Shown: positions 25,401 to 38,603, counted from the first letter of the stretch. The stretch: DNA of 64,000 nucleotides from Dimorphilus gyrociliatus (GCA_904063045.1 CAJFCJ010000002.1:4025891-4089890), one strand, 5' to 3'. The notes: a model not told the origin generated them from the sequence alone. Translations and numbers: made by a program.

Positions 25401-26932
25401 TCACTAAAATTATTTTTTAATGATATTTCCAAAAAAGATAGTTCACAGATGCTTTGAGAAATTTGCATATTAATGGAATTTGAAACGATGACGATATGAT
25501 TTAAAGTTATAGTAATTGCTTCAGATATTCTAGGGCCTTTACTGGAGCAAATAATTCTTTCAGCTTAAGAGAATAATAATCTTTGAGTATGATTAAATCT
25601 TAAATTAAGTAACTAAGGTAATATACCCTGAAAGATTTTAGATGGATAATCTTATACAGGTGAATATCAGTTTAAGGAGATTAAACTAAGTTTAAGAAGG
25701 AATAAAAACTATTAATAACTGAATTCTAATTATTTCTCTCACCTTGAAAGAGAATATACAGGTATTAAACATGATGGCCGAAATTTCACTTTGGAGTATT
25801 CTGTATAATGTATAGGTAGCTTACCATTGAGGTATATAATGCATTTTATAAAGAATAAATAAATAAACGAGCTATTTATAATGTAATAAGGATACGTAAT
25901 AATAAAAAACAAGGTTTAAAAAGTAACTATATAAAAGATAAACAATGGTAAATGTGATAAGAAACTGTTACTTTTGAGTATAACAATAAAAACTTGTATA
26001 AAAATAAAATATATTTTTAGCTATCTCCGACTTAAACATATTTCTAATTTTCCGCCAGGTACGTAGAATATACTAGCATAAAAACTCGTATAGAAAGATA
26101 AATGAATATGAAAACAGTCGGAAAAAAATAGGAAGAGGATGCGAACAAAAATATAGTCTATGCAGTTTTTTCAATATTAAATTTCAATGTTTCTTTTTTC
26201 ATGGAGACATAAGTATTGATATATTTTATGTATAAATCTACAATTTATGGTATTTTGGTATGCTATAGTATATGTTATCTATTATATAAATCATGGTATA
26301 AATACATATACATGCGATTTGTGAAAATAATTGCAGTTTGCTTTCAGGTAAAGAGTTTCCTAAAAAGGAAAGCAGAGAAAAAAATTATAGTATGCAAATT
26401 AGATAGATTAATTAATATATATATATATAACGTAAACAAATAATTAAAGCAATTTTTATTTATATTTGTTTATATTTCAATTTTGATGAGTTTGGTTGCA
26501 AAATGGATAAAATTTATATTCAAGATCTTCTATCGTAGTTTTTATTTATAAATGTATTTCTTATATTCAGGAATTTTCTTTTGACATATATTGGGGGGGA
26601 AAAGTTGTTATTGTTTAAGTCTTAAATGTCCTTGAGTTGATTACTGACTTGTAATTGAATTTATTAACTTTAACTAAGTGCTAAGCTCTTGAAAGTCAAT
26701 TCTTTGAATACGTGGACGTAATTTATTTATTATAATAAAAGTGACTTAGTACATTTCGATTGGAAATCCTATAAATAAAAATATAGAGAGGGATTGAGGG
26801 AGGGGGAAAGAAGGAACATTTATATCCTAGTTTTTTTCTATCAACCTATGGAATATAAAGATTATATCTGACGGAAATGACGTCATCGGTAGGTGGCAAA
26901 AGCTACAAAGGGATTTTCATTTCTACGCCAGC
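22473..26932. other. Intergenic between receptor paralogues
   Basis: 4.5 kb of AT-rich DNA. It contains simple repeats, (TC)n at 22843-22857 and (GA)n at 24761-24778 and 25198-25227, and only short low-complexity frames. No gene can be supported. Confidence 0.55.
25198..25227. repeat. (GA)n tract
   Basis: GA-rich dinucleotide run with one interruption, one of several GA/TC tracts around the receptor genes. Confidence 0.9.
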
Positions 26933-29189
26933 ATGCAAGTAGTCACAGTGAGTGAAGTCGATTTGTTTGAAAGTGATCCGGACGAATGGAAAAGTGGAAA
27001 AAATATTTTAATAATATGTATTTATATAATTACTGCTTTAACTGCGGTAATTGGAAATATCTTAACGATTTTGGTACTAACTTGCTGTAATCATTTCAAG
27101 AGCGAAATTTGCAAGTATCTTATTAACTTAGCGGTTGCTGATTTATGTTTGGCTATTTTCTGTATACCTTTCACTTATACTAAAGTTGTTTTCTATGAAT
27201 GGATGTTTGGCAGTCTTTTCTGTACTGTAGTTCATTTCTTCCAAGTACTTGGAATAAGCGTTAGCGTCTTCACTAACGTCTCAATTGGAATCAACAGGTC
27301 TTATTTCAATTCTTTAATTCCATCTTAGTTCTTATTTAGATATCAAAATTAGTTTGAAAGTAGATCTAATCGATTCTTGAAAAGCATTTTAGCATGAAAA
27401 CAGCAACACTACTATATAAAATTCATAATACTTCGTATAAAAATGTTTTACAAAGTGCTGTCCTTGGGAGGAGAATTAGTTATGTAACCTTACATGTGTT
27501 TCTTTACGCTTTCGCCCTATTTTCTTATCTGTTTATCTATTTATCTATCTATCTAACAATCTACTTATCTCGTCCTCAAAGTTTCTTATCTTTACTAATC
27601 CAAGCGTTTAATATTAGTAAGAGAAATAGGTACATAGAGAGAAACAAATAACATCTATCAAGTGGATTGGGAAGAGATAGCCAACTAAGATCTCTCTCTC
27701 TCTCTCTCTCTCTCTATACGATTTTGTTAAAATCCATTCAAACATACAGAAATGTATAGAGTTTAATGAATAGAGTTTTTGGACAAAAAACTTTCTGCAC
27801 ACGACTTATTGATGATTTCTATAAAAAAGAGAAACTGGTACAAAAGTGTAAGGTATCATCAATGATATTACAACGGAAAGTATATGTCAAATATATTTCA
27901 TCAAACGTGCAGCTTAAAAAATATTGTTATGTGAAAGCATCAATGAAAGGATAAACTATATACATTGTATAGTGAATATTAGAGACTACAATATGTTCAA
28001 TATCCTAATATATCTTCTATATTTTATATGGCATGTCACATTAGCATTGCATTTTACTCTTTCAGACTATTAGCGGTAAAGAAGCCCTTACAAACGGAGG
28101 CAGCGAGAAAAAGAACGTTTCTGATTCTGGCTATAGTTTGGGTACTAGCGTTGATTATTGCTCTTCCTCAAGCGTTTGTAACTGATTTAAACGTATTTCA
28201 ATCAAAGAATGGAAGCGTACTACAATCGATTTGTTCGGAAAATTGGTCAAACCATGCCGATAGAAATTGTTACACGATTATCCTCTTGGCAGCAACCTAT
28301 GTTATACCTTTCGTTATTTTAGTAGCTATAAACACTTATCTCACATGTATTCTATGGAGAAAGAAACTACGTCGGGGAGAGGAACATTCGAGTAATTGTT
28401 TGCATCCAAGACAAAAGGCGGCTACTAAAAAAATAATTAAAGTAATTTTGAAGTCTTCAGGAAATAAGATTAACTTTTACACGTCCTAAAATTAAATTTC
28501 GATATATAAAAGTATAGGTTTTCCTTTTGAAAGGTATTTCTATAAATAGAAAAGCGCAATATCGAAAGAAGAAAATGTAGAAAGAAATGAATACCTTATT
28601 ATAATGTTTTTCTCTCTATCTTTCTCTCCATCTCAGTTCTTTTCTTTTTCTATTGCTCTCTCTATCCTACTTTTTTCCCTCCTTCAAAGAATCGATATAT
28701 ATATATATATATCGTATATACAGTACACATAAATAAATTATAACATTTAAACTTTGCTTTGGCAATGTACGCCAAGGGAAATTATAAAATTTAAGCTATA
28801 TTTAGACAAAAGAACATTTTCAAAGACTTCAACATTACTTTAAGATACTTGTTGCCATTGCTGTTGGGTTTCTCGTTTGTTGGGCTCCTTTAAACATTTT
28901 CACACTTATGAATCATTTTACACCGGAACATTTAAGTTTTGAAAATCATTATATTAGTATATTTGTTGCTGTCCATTGGCCAGCCATGGCTCATTCATCC
29001 GTTAATCCGTTGTTGTATTGCTTCCTGTCACAACCTTTCAGAAGAGATTTGATAGGTCTATTGAAATGTAAGAGGTTAGTTAATTGGTGCGAAAGAAAGA
29101 GCGAAAAGGGAAATCGAGTCGTGGTGGTAAAGACAGTAAAAGATGGCCAAAATTTATCCTATAAGGTGAAAATACTTAAGATGAAGTAA
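26933..29189 (+). CDS. Peptide GPCR, NPFF/SIFamide-receptor-like (copy B)
   Basis: Paralogue of copy A, 361 aa in three exons: 26933-27297, 28066-28441 and 28845-29189, all joining in frame. The first intron splits the same arginine codon as in copy A, giving N-R-L instead of D-R-Y. The second, absent from copy A, lies before TM6 (KKIIK|ILVAIAVGFLVCWAP). TM2 NLAVADLCLAIFCIPFTYT, ECL2 CSENW, TM7 HWPAMAHSSVNPLLY with NPxxY, then a basic tail. The first donor (gtctta) is weak, but the acceptor phase and alignment to copy A support it. Start chosen as the first ATG before TM1. Ligand unknown. Confidence 0.85.
27298..28065 (+). other. First intron of receptor copy B with (TC)n tract
   Basis: 768-base intron holding a long (TC)n run at 27690-27715. 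Nothing else recognised. Confidence 0.7.
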
Positions 29190-31206
29190 AGATTAAGAAG
29201 AGAGGAAGATAAATCAAGGGAAAAGAAGTTGTATAAATTTACACTTTTATCAGTGATATTTGTATATTTTTTTAACGTTTATTAAACAAAAACATTTACA
29301 AATTACTTTTTACTTTTTTAAAAGAAATCAAATGAAGATTTGTTTTTATAAAAAAACGGAAACAAAAGACAAACAATGTACTTTCTATTGTATATTCTAT
29401 GTCGGTGATGAACTTATTGATGTAAACTTGCAGTTAAAAATCTATTCTATTCTCTATACAAAACGTATGTGCTGTATTTTTTTTCTTTTGTTTTTTTTTC
29501 CTTTTATTTATAGTTAACAAAGAAAGAAGACAATCTCAGGGTAATTTTAAGGTACGCTATTTGCTTTCATTTAACCTATATATATATTTATGTTAAACTA
29601 TACAATACAGAATAAAGGAAAGAAATTAAAATACAAAATGAAATAATTGTCTATTCATAGAATAATTTATAAATTTAACAACTGCAAAACAAGAGGAAAT
29701 AAATTAGTTTATAACTATTATAATAACTGTTACTCTTGATATATTTTTTTTTTAACTTTCAGTCTGAATTCTTTCGCTGGATTTTCTATCTTTCTCTCTC
29801 TTTGAATGTATCATTTGATGTTTGGGTATTTTAGTAGAAGACTCTTTTCAACAATTGTTATTAAAATTTTGATATAATTATTATACTTGTACGTGTTTTA
29901 TCTCTTAGTTATTATAATTAGAATTTTGATCTAGATTTTGGATTTTTAAATATATTGGTTATTCTTAAGGTTTTTTAGTTATAGATAATGACTATTTCAA
30001 AATGTATAGCTTAATTAATAGACTCGACAGTTTCGTTTTATCCGGGGAATTAATTAAAAAAACGTTTTTTCATATATCTAGGAACAAGGATGATATCGTT
30101 GTCCTCTTTTCGATTCAAATATCCAGGGTCTATAATCAAGTTACTTACATTGTTTCTCAAGGTCATAAATGAAATATATTCGTAGTGTATGATTAAAGAT
30201 GATAACATTTGCATAATAGTAACAAAGCCACTCTAGAAAGTTTAAGATATCAAGTAATTTTTTCCCCACATTCACAAAACTATTAGACGTTATCTCATTA
30301 ACATATTATCAATAGGAAACAAAAATGAAGCATAAATTATTAATATACAATCAATTATTAAGACGCTTAGAATATCTATTGTATTTGTGGAAAGCATGTA
30401 GTTTGTTTTGGACGTTGTAATATCATACTAGTATCTTATTTAAATAACACAAAAACATACTTTTAATACAACGGGATTTGTCTCTCAAATATAATAAAGC
30501 AAATGGCATTTTTCCTTTTTAAAATCTAATACGTTCTATTCTATTTATATACAGTTATATATGTATGTGAAAATAATTGATTTTGCTCTTTCTTTAAACC
30601 GTAAATGAAGAAAGCAAACAGGTAACTGAAAACCAACGAACCCCTCGAAAGCATATCAAATCAGCTTTCAATTAAACTTTGTTTAATTAGTTTAACTGAA
30701 TTACGTTGTGTGTGCAAAACATCTTAATTATATATACTGCACACATATATATGTATGTATAAGTATATGTACAGTATATATATGGTATATATGTATATAT
30801 AAATGCCTTTTTAATAAATGATATTTGAAAGGATTATTACTATATACACTAGCAGAGAGATATCCTAAGGTTACCTTCTTCTGTAGTTACGTTCCTTATA
30901 TTATATATTTAACCTAAATATTACTATTCATATTTATGCTGGATAGTAGATAATTCTTTTAGAATTTATCCTATATAGATAAGACTATGCTTAAGAGTTG
31001 CACTAGAAAAGACTTTTACTAAAGAAAGCCTTCATTGATGAAATCTATGTCAGCATTCTTATATTTTTGTTTTATATTGGCAATCATAAAATATACAGTC
31101 TGTGAGATTGTTTGTGATAAGATAGTGATATATATATACTGTATATATATATATATCCATATATTCGTGTGTAAAATCGATCTTCTCGTAATATTCTGAT
31201 TTCTTA
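29190..31206. other. Intergenic, AT-rich
   Basis: 2 kb with no supportable gene. Clusters of TATATACTGTATATA-type sequence occur at about 30730-30800 and 31128-31157. A pyrimidine tract ending ttcttag lies a few bases before the 31207 ATG and may be an acceptor of a 5' UTR intron. Confidence 0.5.
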
Positions 31207-34158
31207 GTGGAAATGACTGTTTGTTGTGACGACATGAGAGATAATCTTGTAACAATTATTTTTGATGATGATGAACATAACTCTTTTAGGAATAAAGGTA
31301 AAAGATTTAAAAGACAATTCATTCGTTACGAGGCAGATGATGGTGAGATTGCTTTTGATCGAATTGTTAATAATAGATTAATGGTCGATTGTTTAAATGA
31401 AACGAGCGTGTTTTTTGGCCAAAGTAAAAAATCAATTGAATATTTAAGCGATGAAATTTTAATGTTTTTTAAGTGTTTATTCAATAACAATACATGGCTT
31501 ATAACCGATGGATTAAATAATTCAAGTAGCGTTTCCCAAAGAATAGGTCATTTATTTAAAAATGAAAAGTCAATATTTATAATTGGAGTTTGTTATGGGA
31601 TATTAGAATTTATAAATTTTGATAAAAGTATTGTCTACGATAAGAAAAATCAATTACAACATAATCATAAAACTTTTTTCTACTTGAACGATCAAAACGA
31701 TTATTTAAAGTTTATGCAATCTTTCCAACGGAAACAACTCTTGAATAACTTGAACTATTATAATAGAAATCTATTTCGTAGTGTTTTCATCGTTGCTGGT
31801 GGAGATGAAAGTACGATTTTACAATTAAAATCTTGGAATCGAACCGTTAGTAATTTAATATTAATGAGAGATGGAAATGATGATAACGATACAACTCCTC
31901 AATATTACGAATACCCTATATTTATTATCAAAGGAAGTGGACAAATAGCCGATATTCTTGCAAAAGCTGTTGAAATAATAAGAGATACTTCGTTTGACAA
32001 TCCTTTTGAGGAATTTGAGAGAGAGATGGATAAAATAAATATTAACTGTTTAGAGATAGGAATGAGTATTAATGACTTTTATATTATAGCCGAGTTAAAT
32101 GAAAGAAAGCGCATTTGTATCTTGACAGATGAAGAGTGTAAAGAAGCTAATGAGACATTAAGACAAATTAATAAGTTTCAAATAGCTCTAAAAAGTTCTC
32201 AAATTTTAGATAGAAAAGTAACTTCTCTTTCATATTTATTCTCTGTTGTTGGTTTTCAAGGAAATTTATTTGCTACTATTAAAACAATTGATACGAAATT
32301 ATGGGAAGCAATAAGTGAAAAAGCACTAATACCTTATTATGATCAACTTTTCTCCAAAAAGGAATTACAAACTAGCAATAAATTACATATTTTGTTAAAT
32401 CACATTTGTAAGCCAACAGTTAAAGGAATTGAAAATAGAATAGTTTTAATTATGTATTACGTCTTTGGTAAGAAATCGAATATTTTATATAGGCCTTTTG
32501 GAAGTAATGATAGGCAATATGCAATTTGGGATTTACTTATATTTGGTATTTTATCCCATAATACATGTCTAATTGACTATTTACTATATAAAACAAACCC
32601 AGTAGCATCTTCCCTAGTAGCTTCCGTGATCCTAAATGGCTTGGCTATAAAAAGTAAAGAGTATGGCTTGTTAAATTTATACGAAGAATTAACGGAAAGT
32701 GGCCAAAGATATAATATGCTGGCTAAGAAAATTTATCATAGTCTCTTTGATAAATATTGGAATAAATGCGACATATTTTTAGATGCCCATCTTCCTTTCG
32801 ATAGAAATAGTGAAAGAACGATTCTGGAAATTGCACTGAACTGTAATATGAAACACCTTTTAGCTGAACCAGGTGTGCAGAAGAACGTTGATTCAATGTG
32901 GAAATCAAACAAAGTTCCCTCTCAAAAAAATGATAGGGAAAAATCAATTTTCAACTGGATTCTAACACCTCAACTCAAGTTCTTTTTAAATATTTTCTTC
33001 TATTTGTCTTTTCTCTCGCTGTTTAGTTATTTTATATTAATTCTTCTCAACCCAATTTCTATACAATCTATTGGTGTTATCGAAGTTTTATTATTAATAT
33101 GGGTTAGCGGATTAATGATGGAAGAAATGCGGCAAATTTACTATACATCTGCAAAAGTTTTCCCTTATAAGGAATTTTCAAAAATCATTGATGAAGATAC
33201 AAAACATTTCTCTGTTGACTTTTATTACTTGGCAAAATATCGTGATATTATCATCAATTATCTGAGTAGTAATTGGAATATTATCGATATATTATCAATT
33301 ATTTGCTTTTTTACATCGTTTACACTGAGGTGTTTATTAGGTATTGAAAAATTTGTTTTGGTTAGAATATTTTACGGTATTACCCTTATTTTAATGTCAT
33401 CTAGAGTTTTACAATTTATGAATTACATTAAATTTCTTGGACCTAAAGTTCTAACAATGTTAGAAATGACAAAAGATTTGGTTAGATTCCTTATGGTAGC
33501 TGGTGTTTTCTTACTTAGTTTTGGTGTTGCTTATCAGGCTATGGTTGGGAAGTGGGTTAAATATTCCGGTAAAGCTATTAATATTTTAGCTGCAATATTC
33601 GGAGATCCATTTTGGAGAATATTTGGGGAATTGAATTTAGAGAAATTAAATGAAGATTCCGGGAGGCACGACATACTCTCTTGGCTGTTACCCATTTTGA
33701 TAGGAGTTTACTTGATTGTAATGAATATTCTTTTAATTAATTTACTGATAGCCATATTCTCAAGTTCTTACAATAGAATAGAACAAGAAACAGAGCTGCT
33801 TTGGTCAGTTCAGTCCGTTAAATTAACTTTTGAATATCTTGAAGAATTATACATTCCTCCTCCACTAAATTTAATTGATTATTCTATTAGAATAATAATG
33901 TTCTTATGGAAAAAGTATATGCGCTGTTGTGGTGAGAATAAAAATATAGAGTGCCTCAGAATAGGTAAAAGTAAAACATTTAACAAGGTGGAAGAGACTA
34001 AAATTGATACATCAGCCTCAATTAATTCCGTAATATCACATTTAACAAAGTTTCCTGATGATAGTCTGAATGATCTGATGATAGAGGTTGCCGGAAATGT
34101 CGCAAAGATAGGTGAAAGATTAAATAACATTGAACAAAAATTAAAAACGATTATGTAA
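31207..34158 (+). CDS. TRPM-like ion channel, intronless (copy 1)
   Basis: A single 983-codon exon. The N-terminal region (about residues 50-265) resembles the TRPM homology/SLOG nucleotide-binding region: TWLITDGLNNS, IFIIGVCYG and LQHNHKTFF match the TRPM WLITGG, GVAPWG and LNHNHTxF blocks. Six membrane segments follow from about residue 595, with S2 LLLIWVSGLMMEEMRQIY, S5, pore-loop FGDPFWRIFGELN near residue 797, and S6 MNILLINLLIAIFSSSYNRIEQETE, which holds the TRP-channel NLLIAxFxxxY signature. The C-terminus (IGERLNNIEQKLK) is a short coiled coil for tetramer assembly. No kinase or Nudix domain. It is very divergent from named TRPMs, so gating and ions are unknown. Start: first ATG; the Met two codons on is equally possible. 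Confidence 0.85.
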   Translation: MEMTVCCDDMRDNLVTIIFDDDEHNSFRNKGKRFKRQFIRYEADDGEIAFDRIVNNRLMVDCLNETSVFFGQSKKSIEYLSDEILMFFKCLFNNNTWLITDGLNNSSSVSQRIGHLFKNEKSIFIIGVCYGILEFINFDKSIVYDKKNQLQHNHKTFFYLNDQNDYLKFMQSFQRKQLLNNLNYYNRNLFRSVFIVAGGDESTILQLKSWNRTVSNLILMRDGNDDNDTTPQYYEYPIFIIKGSGQIADILAKAVEIIRDTSFDNPFEEFEREMDKININCLEIGMSINDFYIIAELNERKRICILTDEECKEANETLRQINKFQIALKSSQILDRKVTSLSYLFSVVGFQGNLFATIKTIDTKLWEAISEKALIPYYDQLFSKKELQTSNKLHILLNHICKPTVKGIENRIVLIMYYVFGKKSNILYRPFGSNDRQYAIWDLLIFGILSHNTCLIDYLLYKTNPVASSLVASVILNGLAIKSKEYGLLNLYEELTESGQRYNMLAKKIYHSLFDKYWNKCDIFLDAHLPFDRNSERTILEIALNCNMKHLLAEPGVQKNVDSMWKSNKVPSQKNDREKSIFNWILTPQLKFFLNIFFYLSFLSLFSYFILILLNPISIQSIGVIEVLLLIWVSGLMMEEMRQIYYTSAKVFPYKEFSKIIDEDTKHFSVDFYYLAKYRDIIINYLSSNWNIIDILSIICFFTSFTLRCLLGIEKFVLVRIFYGITLILMSSRVLQFMNYIKFLGPKVLTMLEMTKDLVRFLMVAGVFLLSFGVAYQAMVGKWVKYSGKAINILAAIFGDPFWRIFGELNLEKLNEDSGRHDILSWLLPILIGVYLIVMNILLINLLIAIFSSSYNRIEQETELLWSVQSVKLTFEYLEELYIPPPLNLIDYSIRIIMFLWKKYMRCCGENKNIECLRIGKSKTFNKVEETKIDTSASINSVISHLTKFPDDSLNDLMIEVAGNVAKIGERLNNIEQKLKTIM

Positions 34159-34727
34159 AAATGATTTGCTTTTAGTTTTATCTAAGTCTTATCTTCTTCT
34201 GTAATACATATTCTATGATTAAAGTAACCGATATGTTAAGATTATTATATAGTACGTTCATTTTTCATTGACAATTATAAGATGATATTTTCAATATTTT
34301 AAAAAGTATACTAAAGTAACATTCTCTCTCTCCTTTTTTAGCTATTCGTTTTATATTTTGTACAATAACCAAAGATTGTGCTGTTCTTTATCCCATAGAG
34401 AAGCTTTCAGGAAGAAAGATGGTTTATATTAGGTAGGAATAAGAGAGAGAATCAAACTCTAAAAATTTTATTGTTTTTTTATTACTCATGGACAAATCGA
34501 GTATTCTCTCTTCTATCAAAAAGAGTCTGCAGCATACAGAAGACGTCTAAATGAAAGTAAGAAAAGTGAAGAAACCTTTGAATATCAGAAAAAGATTGAT
34601 ATAAAAAAATTGTTGTAAATCAATCTTAGATAGAAATTTTAGACTCTTTTTCGGATATTAATTAATAGTTTTGCTTTATTTATTTACTGTATTATTGTTT
34701 TCATCATTTGTTTCTTCAGTTGGTTTA
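34159..34727. other. Intergenic, convergent 3' ends
   Basis: 570 bases between the converging ends of TRPM-like copy 1 and the cysteine-rich gene. No feature seen. Confidence 0.5.
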
Positions 34728-37700
34728 CTAAAAGCTTTTCCAAAGTATCATTAAAACTACAATAAAAACTTTTGAGAAGCTGTTAAAGTTCTTGTTAATT
34801 GAGCAGTTTTTATCGGTCAATGTATAATTATTACAATGTGCTGTAGTGCAGCATTGTTGACAAATTTGATATCTGGAATTTAATTTATCGCATACAAAGT
34901 TATCCTTCAAGTTTTTTGGACAAGTCTTTTGTGTACAGTTCCTAACAAATGAAATTCTCCCTTCAGCTTCTATACGATATCCCCAACAACTTCCTTCAGT
35001 GCAATCTGTTACCGTCTTTTGGGATACATTTTGCAGGCGAACTCCGCAGTCTTCTTCATTCCCTTCACAGCTATAGCAATTATCTGTAAAGATAAGTAAT
35101 TACTACTGGCCCATGTGAAGTTGTTAAGTCAACATACACGAACATTTCCTATCGTAATCTATTAATTGAAAACCATGAGCACATTTAAAGCAGAAATGAC
35201 CATGGAAGCAAACTTTACATCCGTCTATGGCACAATTCAGACAAGATTGCCCATCATCCCTTAGCGTGTATTCTTCTTCGCATTCTTTACAAACTCCCTT
35301 TGCATTAAAAGCAACTGGACTACATTTCCTACAACCATGAAATGTTGAAAGACTACATTGAAGGCAAGTTCCATCGCTGGAAATTGAGTATTTTTCATTG
35401 CACTCTATACATTTGGAGATAATTTCACTTAAAGTTATACATTTCCTGCAATTTCTAGGGCAAGGTATACATTTCCCCTTTTGTGTTAATGTATGGCCGT
35501 CATTGCATTGTAAGCATATATAATGATTGCTATAGATACATTTTTGACAATTATCTGGGCATAAACCGCATCCTTGTGTGTTTAATTGATAACCAGTTTC
35601 ACATTCAGTACAACGAAGATGATAATTGTTTTTGGAATTTGACTTGCAACTCTTACAATTTTCTGTCCCACAAAGTTCACAAGCGTCACCTCTTAAACCA
35701 TATTTTGGAGAGCATACAGTGCACTTGTCAATATAGTTTTCTCTAAAACATGAAACGCATCCCTCTGGGCATGGGACACAAACTTCCATATGAATTCTAT
35801 ATCCAGCTTTGCAGCCGGAACAAGTAAATTTACCAGTAGTTTCATCAAATTTACATTTAATGCAGCCACTTGGGCAATTTCTGCAACGTCTATCATAAAG
35901 AACATAATCGTCCGGACAAGATATACAAGCAACAAATGACGAATCAACCAGTTCGGCTGCTAGACAATTTTCTTTAGTTGGACGGCAAATCTTTGTTCTT
36001 GAATCAAAAAAGTAGCCTTGTTGACAACCATCAGGGTCACATGTCCCTGTACCGGTTTTTTTGCAAGATAGACAGTTGTCAGTGCACTCTAATCGATACG
36101 AAAATGAAATAACTACTGTTGATTTTGTTTATCATCTATAATTTATATACTTACTTTCGCAGGTTGAAGTTTCTACGCTTAGTACAAAATTCTCCAAGCA
36201 TGTTAGGGTTTTAGTCTGTAAAGTTGATGTGTCATAGGAGCAACTTGATACACCTTGACCTTTACAAGCTATACAATTTAGTATTCGACTTGAATTGTCT
36301 AAATGAGCTACGAAAGTCTCTATACACTGTAAGCAGATTACTTTGTCCTCGGTAACTTGACATGTAGAGCAACCACTTGGGCAGCTTAAGCATGTTTTGC
36401 CAGAAGCATTATACGCATACCCTTGTGCGCAAGATGAAGGGTAGCATACGGGTGACACATGCGATGACGTGGGAAAGTAACATTTAAGGCAGTTGCTACT
36501 ACAAGCTAAATGGAAAAGAAGTGATTAAGTTTAAAGTACAAATAGAGTATAGTACTCTACAATAAATTACAACTACCGGAACAAGTTCCATCGCCTTTTA
36601 AAGTCCATGATTTTCCTTCGAAATTTTCTATACATTTCGAACATTTTAGATTTCCAAGCTTTAAATCGCACGCTTCGCAATAATTAGGACATTTAAGACA
36701 TCTGGAATTTGAGTCTAGGACATGTCCTTTATTACAACGAGAGCAAAATATATCCCCATTATAGAAATAGCATGACTGACAATTATCGGGGCATCTATCG
36801 CAGCTTTCCATCAGAAGAAGGGCATAGTTTTCTCGACATTGTAGGCATAAAATGTTGTTATCTTTGTCTGGTTGACACTTTAAACAGTTTCCTTTACATT
36901 TAATACATGTGCCTTTGAAGACTGAAAAACCTGTTTGACATTTTGAACATTTGTCCAAACGGGAGCACTCTATGCAAGCTCTGTCATAAGTTGTACAGCT
37001 GATGCATTTGTTATCGTTATTTAGGAAAAAATTTGACGAGCATTTCGTGCAGTTCTCAGAATTTTCACATTTTAAACAACCATGCAAAACAAAATCACAT
37101 GGTATACAAGTATGAAGTGCCGTTTTGTAAGAAAATTCAGAGCATTCTTTGCAAGTTAACACGCTGTTTTTGAAATCCATGAAACATTCTAAGCAGTAGT
37201 TAGGGCAACCTATTTAGAGAATTGTTCTTTATCATTTAATTATGAAATCTAATAATAAATATTTATATCTTACGATTGCAAACATGATATCTAGTCAAAT
37301 AATATCCTTTCTGACAATATAAACATTGAGCATTATTCTCTGCAAATCTACAGGATGTACAACCTTCTGAACATCCTAAACATTCCAATTTATCGATAGT
37401 TAAGGCATAATTATCCTTACACTCTAAACATTTTTGCAAATTTTCACATCTTTTGCAATCTTTCGCGCAAGCTGAAATAGCATTAGCTGTTTAATAAATA
37501 TAGAAAAAATGACAAAAAACAATAACGAACGTAGACATCTTCCCGAAGTTTCTGAATAATATTCATCACGGCAAACAGAGCAAACTGTCGCATTACCTTC
37601 GATTAACCAGCTATCCCTTTCCTTACAGAATTTTGTGGACTTACAATATTTAGGGCATTCTATTTAATATATAGATTTTCTTTATAAAAATAAACGACCA

Positions 37701-37994
37701 GAAGACGCTATTTTATATATACAAATTCATTACCAAGACAATATTTTCTAGATTTACTTAAAATTCGATTTTCAGAGCATTCACTGCAATAGGTATCTTT
37801 CGAACTACATTTTTCATATAGACAATTACTTATGCTACAACCGGAACAGCTCGTTCTATAGCCTGTTGTTATGAACATAAAGAATTACAGATTATTTCAA
37901 CTGGAATAAACATACATGCAGTTAATAAAAATTCCTATTTCGACTTACCAAAATATATTAATACAACCAATGGAAATATTAGATTATGATACAT
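34728..37994 (-). CDS. Large secreted cysteine-rich repeat protein with LU-like C-terminus and probable GPI tail
   Basis: Eight exons by my reading. Exon 1 (37994-37949) encodes a signal peptide, MYHNLIFPLVVLIYF. Others include 37862-37734, 37659-37537, about 37470-37274, about 37213-36577, about 36505-36158, about 36092-35138, and the last, 35083-34728. About 930 aa. Nearly the whole ectodomain is tandem furin-like/EGF-like units with CxxC pairs (for example CPDNCQKCIYSNHYICLQC, CPRNCRKC), reminiscent of protozoan variant surface proteins and the Cys-rich region of PCSK5. The last exon has CYSC...CW...CCTTAHCNN spacing typical of a Ly6/uPAR (LU) domain. The terminal hydrophobic stretch FIVVLMILWKSF without a cytoplasmic tail suggests GPI anchoring. 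Exon 3's donor and exon 4's acceptor have alternatives. Function unknown. Confidence 0.8.
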
Positions 37995-38603
37995 TAATGT
38001 ATGAATTTTTTGTTTGTTTAGTTAAAAAGTCAACAATCTTTAAAACATATTGGTGTTTTTCTTCCTATTTTTCTTTTCGTAAGGATTTTTCTTATTTTCT
38101 TTCCTAACCAAAAATGACAGATCAATATTATACTTTATTCATACAAACTAAAACTTATTTATAGGGTGAATTATATTAAATTGAAGGGATTATAATTTGT
38201 AAAAGAAGAGAAAAATCTATGCGAGGACGTAGAATGTATATTAAAATTGAACGTGGGTATGAATATTTCGTATGTTTTACTAAAAGAATCCCGAACTACT
38301 CTTTTCGTTTTCTAAGAAAAAACTTTTAATAATTATCAGTTGATTAAATTTATTCAGCATTTATAAAAAAAACACCTTTTATATAGGCGTATATTGAATA
38401 TACTTGTTATGTTCAGTGTAAATGTGTTTGAATAGCCGTATATAAATAAAAAGTTCAAAATTTTGTACTATTTCTATTCTTTACTGTTGTAGGTCAATAG
38501 AAAAATTAAGGATATCAATCAAGTAAAAAGAAAAACCAAGCTGTCTCGTAATGTTTCATTCATGATCAACCACCTTATATGTCATATTTTTGCCTCAGTT
38601 TAA
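37995..38603. other. Intergenic, AT-rich
   Basis: 600 bases between the start of the cysteine-rich gene and the stop of TRPM-like copy 2. No feature beyond the expected promoter. Confidence 0.5.

Noticed and set aside
34728-37994. Contamination by a protozoan surface-protein gene
   Set aside because: It is spliced with the same short intron style and composition as its neighbours and ends in an animal-type LU module.
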